Assembly: GCA_021154945.1 (NCBI GenBank)
Contig: JAJNQF010000274.1
Coordinates: 1-13,853, forward strand
Direction: 5' to 3'
DNA from: Sphingomonas sp.
GTDB taxonomy: Bacteria; Pseudomonadota; Alphaproteobacteria; Sphingomonadales; Sphingomonadaceae
DNA: 13,853 nucleotides
Shown: piece by piece, positions 7,429-13,186 of the stretch
How the letters are laid out: each line of letters begins with the position of its first letter
How positions within the stretch are numbered: the stretch's first letter is position 1
The notes under the pieces: generated by a model
The model's database searches: none
Told to the model about the DNA's origin: nothing
Seen by the model: the letters and a program-made list of their open reading frames with translations, nothing else
Position numbers and translations under genes: made by a program

Positions 7429-9781
7429 AGGTTTGTCCCCACTTCGGAGCGGTTTTGGAAGCCGGATTGGTCCCGGCCGGCGTGTCGGACCTGACCGACT
7501 TGTTGGGCGCGCCCGCGTCGCGGGAATCGCGATTCGTGTCCTTCTTGCGCGGCCCGCGGCGCTTGACCGGCACCTTGACCGGAGGCGCTGCGGCCGATGC
7601 GTCGGAACTGTCCGCGGTACCACCGCCACCGGTCTTCTGACGCGGAGTCGGTTTCAGGGCATCGATCCGATGCTCGGCGCCCATGCCGTCCGGCTGCTGA
7701 AAGTCGGGCGCATCGGCGGGGTCGGGCTGGACGAGACAGGTCACGTCCTCGTCGACCACCTCGATGATGTCGCCCATGATCCGCTGGAAGAGCGGCGTCT
7801 CCTTCAGCTTGGCGAGCGTCGCGCGATCGTACTCGGCCGCCTCCGGCGTGATGTTCCGGATCGCCTCGAACAGCGTCTTGCGGATCTCGATCAGCCGATC
7901 GCCGTCGGACTCTTCGTCCTCACCGGCAAATTCCCTCATGTCGATCTTCGCGATGTCCGAGATCCGATTGTGAGCCCACAGCGGAAGGCCGTCCGCGTAG
8001 TCGGATCTGACGGCGGGCAGCGTGACGTACCGCTTGGTGCGAAGGTTCCAGACTTGGATACGTCCCATGTCGGCCTGCGAGTACTTGATCTTGACCGTGA
8101 TCGCCGTCTGCTTCGTAGTGGCCTCGGAGGGCGGTTGGAGACTCTTGAGGTCGTCGATAAGCGCACGCGTGATCCTGGCGTCCGAGTAGCGCAGTCCCTT
8201 TACGACGACCCCGCTGCTGCGAAGTTGCGCATCGTACACCACGTTGCCGATGGCGCGGCGAAACTCGTCGAGGTCGTCGATGACGGAGATGCCGTGCTTC
8301 GCCACATGCTGCTTGAAGACGAGAGCCGGCGAGCGTCCGTCGAGGCCGGCATGCGGAGACAGATGATAGACGCAGATCGCGCGGAGCAGCAGCTCGCGAG
8401 CCTTGCGGATCGGCACCATGACCATGGTCGTAGGATCGAAGTGGAACTCACGCGCCCGCGCGATGTCGTAGGTGGCCGCCGGCAGATCCTTGAAGGCGAG
8501 ATCGAGGATGGTCCCGATGACGCGTTCCATCTCCGCCTTGTCGCGGGGCATGTGTGCGCCGGCGAAATGCACGTCGGTGCCCACGTCCAGCAACGAGTCT
8601 TCGAAATGGCGGGAGTGGTGGCCAGCGAGGTTGTCGAGCAGAATAGCCGCCGGCTTTGCGCAGATCCACTTCAACCCCGGGTACACATCGTCGATGTCCT
8701 TGGGGATCGCCTTTGGCGTGTTCGCATTGGCGTAGGCTTCGAGCGCGGTGGCGGTGGAAGCCTTGTCCCAGCTCAGTCCCCAGCCGAGAATCGTCTTCGC
8801 CACGCTGTCCATGATAAGGGTGAGCGTCGGCTGGCCGAGGGGAATGCCCAGCTCGTCGTCTACGAGAAAGATGCCGGGAACAGGGGTGTCGTCCATCTGC
8901 GCGAACGCGCCGATGCGGGTGTGCCGGTCCGTCATGCCGCCGCCGCCGTAGCGCTGATTGACCACCTGGCGGCCGTGCTGCGCTTCGAGCGTCGCCGACG
9001 ATTCGAGATCGCGACACATGCGCCAGAAGGTGGTGTAGCTCACCGCCTTGTACGGAACCGGGGGCTGCGGATAGACGGCGCCGACGCGGCCCGTCGGCTG
9101 TCCCCGGTTGATCCGCTTAATCTCGCCCTTGTAGTCCTGCCACCCCTTGAGGGCCCTGGCCTTCGCACCTGGCCGCGAGGTGGTCTTGCGGCCGGTCGAC
9201 AACGCCAGATAGTGGGTGAGGATCTCCTTGGGGTGGTGAACGCGCCGACCACGCCGATAGCCGGACATGGCTACGCCGTCGCGGGTGCGCCGGTCGCCGC
9301 TGAACCCGCGCTTGTTGATCCACGTGCGCAGGGTCGACCCGGCGTAGATCCTGGCGCCGGGCAGCGCAGCGATCGTGGGGTTGGCGAGAAGCCGCTCGTT
9401 GAAGACGCGCAGCCCGCGATCCGAGCGCCCGCACGGAGCGCGGTCGTACTCGCGGGCGGCCGCGGTGCGGAACTCGCAGGTGGGATCCACGGCACGGGCC
9501 GCCTGGGCGTCCAACTCGCGCTTGCGTGCGGCCCGTCGAGGACCGTCCTCGAGGTCCTTCGCGCGCTTGACGAAACTGCCGCTCGCCATCAAGCGGGCGA
9601 TGTCGTTGGCGTTGGGCTTCCGGGGGAAACCGGTCTGCGGGTCCGTCAGGTGGAACTCGACGTTCTTGCGCAGCGTGCGCAAGGTGACGAGGCCGTCGGG
9701 GTCGATCCGTGCGAACACGTGTTCGACGTCATCGATGGCGACGATGTCGCCCTCTTCGAGATTAAGGGGAAGCTCAGTCAC
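7421..9781 (-). CDS. tnsB: TnsB-type DDE transposase (Mu/TniA-like)
   Basis: A 786-residue transposase of the TnsB/TniA/MuA group, which binds element ends and joins 3' ends to target DNA. The RNase H-fold core carries Asp297 (QMDDTPV), Asp383 (ILLDNLAGHHS) and Glu419 (KAEMERVIG); the last two are 36 positions apart, the classic DD(35)E spacing. A Mu-C-like region follows, with VYHLSPHAGLDGRSPALVF. The N-terminal ~280 residues probably hold DNA-binding domains. The tail is long, basic and disordered, with RRGPRK at 741-746. The start is GTG 9781: AGGAG lies seven bases upstream, and the duplicated leader at 10487-10628 aligns with the same GTG. The frame extends 16 codons further but only into leader. 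With a TnsA gene in the operon, cut-and-paste is expected. Confidence 0.92.
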   Translation of the reverse strand: MTELPLNLEEGDIVAIDDVEHVFARIDPDGLVTLRTLRKNVEFHLTDPQTGFPRKPNANDIARLMASGSFVKRAKDLEDGPRRAARKRELDAQAARAVDPTCEFRTAAAREYDRAPCGRSDRGLRVFNERLLANPTIAALPGARIYAGSTLRTWINKRGFSGDRRTRDGVAMSGYRRGRRVHHPKEILTHYLALSTGRKTTSRPGAKARALKGWQDYKGEIKRINRGQPTGRVGAVYPQPPVPYKAVSYTTFWRMCRDLESSATLEAQHGRQVVNQRYGGGGMTDRHTRIGAFAQMDDTPVPGIFLVDDELGIPLGQPTLTLIMDSVAKTILGWGLSWDKASTATALEAYANANTPKAIPKDIDDVYPGLKWICAKPAAILLDNLAGHHSRHFEDSLLDVGTDVHFAGAHMPRDKAEMERVIGTILDLAFKDLPAATYDIARAREFHFDPTTMVMVPIRKARELLLRAICVYHLSPHAGLDGRSPALVFKQHVAKHGISVIDDLDEFRRAIGNVVYDAQLRSSGVVVKGLRYSDARITRALIDDLKSLQPPSEATTKQTAITVKIKYSQADMGRIQVWNLRTKRYVTLPAVRSDYADGLPLWAHNRISDIAKIDMREFAGEDEESDGDRLIEIRKTLFEAIRNITPEAAEYDRATLAKLKETPLFQRIMGDIIEVVDEDVTCLVQPDPADAPDFQQPDGMGAEHRIDALKPTPRQKTGGGGTADSSDASAAAPPVKVPVKRRGPRKKDTNRDSRDAGAPNKSVRSDTPAGTNPASKTAPKWGQTYD

Positions 9782-9921
9782 GTGATGTCTCCTGGACGCG
9801 AGAGTCCGCGCCCGCGGACGAACGTCCACGACCGGGCCCTCGGGGGGGATGATGGTTTGGTCAGTCGTGGGCGGCGTCGGACGCCGTCGCCCGTGTGGGC
9901 GGACGGGGTGCGAGCAGGCAG
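9779..9921 (-). repeat. Leader repeat copy A, upstream of tnsB
   Basis: This 143-base stretch, ending at the tnsB GTG, matches 10487-10628 at about 92% by hand alignment (ten mismatches and one gap). It includes the ribosome binding site AGGAG (9789-9793), nested GGAC/GTCC hairpins and a perfect dyad GGCGTC-G-GACGCC at 9873-9885. The similarity drops sharply once coding sequence begins, and stops upstream after GAGCAGGCAG (plus strand). Confidence 0.85.
9794..9827 (-). promoter_or_regulatory. Alternative hairpins next to tnsB ribosome binding site
   Basis: Three short stems share arms. GGACG/CGTCC spans 9816-9827, GTCCGC/GCGGAC spans 9804-9819, and GGAC/GTCC spans 9794-9807. The first and third each overlap the middle one and so exclude it. 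The third ends right beside AGGAG (9789-9793). All stems are intact in the second copy of the leader. This arrangement could control tnsB translation or form a binding site; that is inference from base pairing only. Confidence 0.4.
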
Positions 9922-9941
9922 GTGGTCCGAGAGGTCATGGC

Positions 9942-10267
9942 TTAGGCTTCGCCGGAGTCGGTGTTCGCGATGTCGACGGACGGCGCCGCCCAACCACTGA
10001 AATGGTCGAGTACGTTGCCTTCACCGCCGAGCGCGCTATTCCTGGAGCGGGCGACGCTCGTCTTCATCTCCGACAGGATCCGTTCGAGAGTGGGCCGGGC
10101 GGTCGGTCGGCGTAGGGGGAGACCACCGATGAGCACGAGCCCGAGATCGTCCACCGGGCGGACGCCGAGGCTTGCGCTGTGACGCGAAACGCGGGTCACG
10201 AGCGCTTCCCCGCGGAGGTCCGGGCCGACCGACGTTGGTTCCCGTAGTGAATCGAGCGAGGCATCTC
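9942..10267 (-). pseudogene. Open frame, possible frameshifted end of the TnsB-like gene
   Basis: A frame with coding-like third-position GC runs through this stretch to a TAA at 9942. It reads, for example, GLVLIGGLPLRRPTARPTLE and later NVLDHFSGWAAPSVDIANTD. It has no good start codon or ribosome binding site of its own. It stays open upstream into the preceding small gene, and a -1 shift near the duplicated GTCC at about 10310-10320 would join the two into one protein of about 180 residues. This may be a decayed gene, a recoded gene or chance; I recognise no domain in it. Confidence 0.3.
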
Positions 10268-10489
10268 CTAGTAGCCCCGCCGATTTGCGGTACGGCGGCT
10301 CGACTTCGGACGGACGATATCGCCGGTGCTGGGTTCGGCGGGGAGCCGGGTCTGCGGGTCCGGGTCGTGAGGCTCCACGAGCTGGTGCATGGTGACGGTG
10401 CCGTCGGCGTTCCTGCATCCGAAGGCATGCTCGATGCCATCGATGGCGAGGATATCGCCCCGATTGTAGTTGAAGTTCAGTTCGTTCAC
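10268..10489 (-). CDS. Small TnsB N-terminal-like protein (73 aa)
   Basis: A 73-residue product that resembles only the first ~65 residues of the TnsB encoded downstream. Shared blocks are GDI-AID--EH-F, DG-VT, DPQT and a later DI-R; I count roughly 45% identity over the aligned part. It contains no RNase H domain, so it cannot catalyse transposition. The GTG start at 10489 has AGGAG upstream in exactly the same context as tnsB, because the leader is duplicated. It lies between tnsA and tnsB on the same strand. It could be a remnant of a partial tnsB duplication, or a small protein that uses the TnsB N-terminal domain to compete for DNA or partners. Its stop may come from a frameshift, since the next frame stays open for ~110 codons. 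Confidence 0.55.
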   Translation of the reverse strand: MNELNFNYNRGDILAIDGIEHAFGCRNADGTVTMHQLVEPHDPDPQTRLPAEPSTGDIVRPKSSRRTANRRGY

Positions 10490-10628
10490 GTCATGTCTCC
10501 TGGACGCAAGAGTCCGCGCCCGCGGACGAACGTCCACGACCGGGCCCTCGGGGGGATGTTGGTTCGGTCAGTCTGGGGCGGCGTCGGACGCCTTCGTCCG
10601 TGTCGGCGGACGGGGCGCGAGCAGGCAG
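10487..10628 (-). repeat. Leader repeat copy B, upstream of the small TnsB-like gene
   Basis: The partner of the repeat at 9779-9921, in direct orientation and about 708 bases away. It starts at the GTG of the 73-aa gene and ends 20 bases after the tnsA stop. The hairpin arms (GTCCGC/GCGGAC at 10512-10527) and the dyad GGCGTC-G-GACGCC at 10580-10592 are all retained. Recombination between the copies would remove the small gene and place tnsB directly after tnsA. Confidence 0.85.
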
Positions 10629-10647
10629 ACGGCTCGGATCGTCACGA

Positions 10648-11526
10648 TCAGAGCCGGATCTGGTCGTTGTGGGGCATGGGTGCGAGCGGACGCAGAATGG
10701 TGGCGTCGGTGAAGCGTTCGTCGAGGTCGACATCGATGCGACCGAGCGCGATGGCGTTCTCGATCACGGCGTTGCCGCGCCGCGGATCGTCGGGCGCGAT
10801 GCGGTCACGCAGGTCCGCCCACGTCGTTTCGGCACCGCGCATCACGAACGACGTGACCACGTCCTGCTCGGCGCGCGACACGAGCATGAAGCGTCGCGCG
10901 TACAACCCTTCGACGTTGCGCATGCGCCAGCGCGGTCCGGCGATGTCGTCGTGGTAGAGGATGCGGAAGTTCCAGCCACCGCGGCGAACGATCTCCGCGA
11001 CGGCACCGAGCTTGTCGCGATAGCCGGGCTTGTCGAGATCGGCGGGTGAACGCTTGACCTCGATGAGTTCGACTTCCCCGGACCGCATGAGGCGGATGTG
11101 GTCCGGGAAATAGACGAACCGCTGGTCCAGAACCTGTCCATGGATTCGGAACGGGTGCGCGTTGTAGTCGAGGCACTGCGGGTAGACCTCGTTCCACATC
11201 GTGAGGTCGCGATGCCCCCTACCCTCGACCACCTGCTGCCTTCCGGTCTTTCGCGAACCCATTCGCGACCGAAGATGCATCTGCCCGCGCTTGATCACAG
11301 GATTGGCGTATCCGCCGTGCTCGAGCACGACGATCTGCGCGAGGCGGCTGACCTCCTCGAAGCCCGGCCAACGCTGCCCGGGCCGGCGGATGCGCGAACG
11401 CGAGGCGGCCTCGTCCGGGTTGGCGTAGTTCGGGATGCGCGGGTCGGCGTGGCGAGCTTGAGCCAGCGTAGCTCGTTTCGGCATACCTCCCGAGCCTCTG
11501 TTCTGTTCGTTGTCCTTAACCTTCAT
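10648..11526 (-). CDS. tnsA: TnsA-type endonuclease of Tn7-like transposon
   Basis: A 292-residue TnsA-family nuclease, which in Tn7 cuts the 5' ends of the transposon while TnsB cuts and joins the 3' ends. The PD-(D/E)XK core is visible: FVYFPDHIRL (Asp142) and, 14 residues on, ELIEVK (Glu156, Lys158). Glu113 in WNEVYP is the likely upstream acidic residue. The C-terminal region (about 225-282: TWADLRDRI, then ENAIALGRIDVDL and TILRP) fits the family's winged-helix end. The start at ATG 11526 has AAGGAT about eight bases upstream; a longer frame up to 11739 lacks a good site. The N-terminal ~50 residues are polar and basic. It is on the same strand as tnsB, tnsC and tniQ, separated from tnsB by the duplicated segment. 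Confidence 0.88.
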   Translation of the reverse strand: MKVKDNEQNRGSGGMPKRATLAQARHADPRIPNYANPDEAASRSRIRRPGQRWPGFEEVSRLAQIVVLEHGGYANPVIKRGQMHLRSRMGSRKTGRQQVVEGRGHRDLTMWNEVYPQCLDYNAHPFRIHGQVLDQRFVYFPDHIRLMRSGEVELIEVKRSPADLDKPGYRDKLGAVAEIVRRGGWNFRILYHDDIAGPRWRMRNVEGLYARRFMLVSRAEQDVVTSFVMRGAETTWADLRDRIAPDDPRRGNAVIENAIALGRIDVDLDERFTDATILRPLAPMPHNDQIRL

Positions 11527-11564
11527 GAGATCAATCCTTGTCGGGGGTGGACGGACGGCGATGA

Positions 11565-11612
11565 CCGAGGTGTCTCGGCGAACGCAGCCAAACCGCCTTG
11601 CGGCTGCGTCGC
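11565..11612 (-). promoter_or_regulatory. Tandem hairpins in the tnsA leader
   Basis: Two stems lie 40-90 bases upstream of the tnsA start. CCGAG/CTCGG with a 4-base loop spans 11565-11578. A longer one, GCGA-CGCAGCC paired with GGCTGCG-TCGC around a 12-base loop with one bulged A, spans 11578-11612. No T-run follows on the minus strand, so a plain intrinsic terminator is unlikely. Attenuation, RNA stability or a protein-binding dyad are possible. Confidence 0.4.
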
Positions 11613-11692
11613 CAGGTTTCGGACCGCAGAACGTCTTCGGTGCTACGGTGAACGAGGTTCGGATGATGCCGGTGCATGTGGCTGTCCGCGGA

Positions 11693-11932
11693 TCAGGCTG
11701 CGAACCGGACGTCGTCGCTCGGAAGCGTCCAACCGCCATTCTCGACCGCAGCCCAAAGTGCGTTCATGGTGGTCCATGCGTAGAAGGACCCGACTCTCGA
11801 CGCCGTCACCTTAAGGAGCAGAACATCGTCCATCGAGTCACGACCGGCAGCCTGCCGGTCGGTCACCTTGGCGTAGCCGCCTTCCGTGATGAAAGTCTCG
11901 CCGGCAATGATACGTTTAACCCGTTCGTCCAT
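11693..11932 (-). CDS. Small protein of unknown function (79 aa)
   Basis: A 79-residue product that I do not recognise. It has an Arg/Lys-containing N-terminus (MDERVKRIIAGE), a hydrophobic stretch (DDVLLLKVTAS) and a Trp-containing second half (FYAWTTMNALWAAVENGGW). There is no signal peptide or clear DNA-binding motif. The ATG at 11932 has a strong GAGGAG six bases upstream, which is the main evidence that it is real. It is the first gene of the leftward operon, 166 bases before tnsA, and divergent from the gene at 12050. The position suggests an operon regulator or accessory transposition factor, but that is inference. Antisense frames over the same bases lack such a ribosome binding site. 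Confidence 0.55.
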   Translation of the reverse strand: MDERVKRIIAGETFITEGGYAKVTDRQAAGRDSMDDVLLLKVTASRVGSFYAWTTMNALWAAVENGGWTLPSDDVRFAA

Positions 11933-12049
11933 GTTTCGCTCCTCTAGCCCGTTCCTTAGTGTAAGGCTCTGGACTCAAAATGGTGAGAGGCGAGGCAACC
12001 GCAAGTACTTGGTACTAGACAGTCGCATTTTGATGGTTAATGGGTAGGG
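11933..12049. promoter_or_regulatory. Divergent control region with two short dyads
   Basis: This 117-base gap separates the leftward tns operon from the rightward gene at 12050 and must serve both. It contains two perfect 5-bp dyads with 3-base spacers: CCTTA-GTG-TAAGG at 11954-11966 and AGTAC-TTG-GTACT at 12004-12016. It is less GC-rich than its surroundings. I see no convincing -35/-10 pair. The dyads could be operators or transposase-binding half-sites. Confidence 0.4.
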
Positions 12050-13186
12050 ATGACCGATCCTATGATGACAGCAGGCGAACTTTTCACGGCGATCTGGCCG
12101 GAAGGAGTGCCGGCGGCCGAGATGATCGTCTTCAACGCCGTGCCTGCCCGCGACCAGCCAGAGGTGCTTCGTCGGCTCGAAGTCGCGTGGCGAGGCGAAT
12201 GCGGGGAAAAGTGGGACGCACTTGCCTCGAAGATCGACCTGAAGCGGGCAGCGTTCTTCAACCTGAGGAAGAGCTGGCGAACGCACGGCATTGCCGGGGT
12301 CATACCAAACGGATCGCAGCGTGGTCGAAGCGTGATAGCGCCTGATGACGATCCTTTATGGACAGGAGCGACCGCTATGCTCCGCTTCCAAGGCGGAGGC
12401 GCACGCAATGTCGACATCGCGCGCTCACTGCTCGGCCACAAGTTGACCTCTTCCGGAAAGGACATGGCGGAACTTCAACGCATCGAGCGTCTCGTTCAAC
12501 ACGCACGTCGCGCTCTCGCCCGTGATCCCGAATACCTGCAGGAAGCCTACGGATCCGGTCTGCTGATCGATCTGACCGCGGTATCGATCGTGCTTGCCGA
12601 TCCGGATCCCACACCTGCGATTGTTGCGGTCGTCGTTGAGACGGCGAGCGGTCTAGTGCTGGGAAGCCGTGTTGGTCATCGGGACGACGCCAGCGAACTT
12701 CAACACGCGGCGATACGTATTGCGCTCCAGTTTCTGGACGAGCACCGCGCCGACCGGCATCGCAAAAAGAAATCCGTCGCCTTGGGACTGACCCTGCCGC
12801 CGTCGCGGAACAAGGACGATCTTCAACTTGAGGAGCTTCACGCCGCCGTACGTAGCTTGGAGTTCGGAATGCCGGGCGGGTTCAATTACGGCCAGGCTTT
12901 GACGCAACTGGTGGGCCCGAGAATAGGAAGAATGATTCTCGCACCTCGAAGCACGCTCGCGATCGATGGAGCGGAGTATTTGAGGAAACGGATCGCGCCA
13001 GTCCTAGAGTTGGACCAAGCCATCTCGAACTGGGACCGAGAGGTTCTGCGACATAATCAGCCGATCCTCGAAGTTCTGAAAGCAACGGGGCTGGTGGATG
13101 GTGAAGGGTCGCCGGATGCGGCGCTAGCGCGCACGTTGCGTGCAGCCGCCGCTGCCTTGCCCATCGATCGAACCGACTCTGTCTAG
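12050..13186 (+). CDS. Degenerate Mu/TnsB-like transposase homologue, probably inactive
   Basis: A 378-residue protein with the layout of a DDE transposase: a helix-turn-helix-like region near residues 50-76 (EKWDALASKIDLKRAAFFNL), a second helical region near 119-155, then an RNase H-like core. The core opens with LLIDLTAVSIVLAD (Asp174), followed by IVAVVVETASGLVLG, the usual strand 2/3 pattern. At the second Asp position it reads VALGLTLP, and at the Glu position GQALTQLVG, so two of three catalytic residues appear lost (Glu replaced by Thr285). The homology is my inference from pattern, not a search. It is divergent from the tns operon and its stop overlaps the convergent gene by 4 bases. 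The start is uncertain: ATG 12050 abuts GGGTAGGG, and ATG 12062 or 12065 is possible. It might regulate or assist transposition. Confidence 0.6.
   Translation: MTDPMMTAGELFTAIWPEGVPAAEMIVFNAVPARDQPEVLRRLEVAWRGECGEKWDALASKIDLKRAAFFNLRKSWRTHGIAGVIPNGSQRGRSVIAPDDDPLWTGATAMLRFQGGGARNVDIARSLLGHKLTSSGKDMAELQRIERLVQHARRALARDPEYLQEAYGSGLLIDLTAVSIVLADPDPTPAIVAVVVETASGLVLGSRVGHRDDASELQHAAIRIALQFLDEHRADRHRKKKSVALGLTLPPSRNKDDLQLEELHAAVRSLEFGMPGGFNYGQALTQLVGPRIGRMILAPRSTLAIDGAEYLRKRIAPVLELDQAISNWDREVLRHNQPILEVLKATGLVDGEGSPDAALARTLRAAAAALPIDRTDSV

Noticed and set aside
6265..7494. A 409-codon plus-strand frame opposite tnsC and the tniQ start.
   Set aside because: Low-complexity, Asp/Glu/Gly/Arg-rich shadow translation; the opposite strand carries Walker A and B motifs.
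7343..10000. An 885-codon open frame on the plus strand opposite tnsB.
   Set aside because: It is the antisense shadow of tnsB in GC-rich DNA. It has no domain pattern and runs across the leader repeat, whereas tnsB has intact DDE motifs and a good ribosome binding site.
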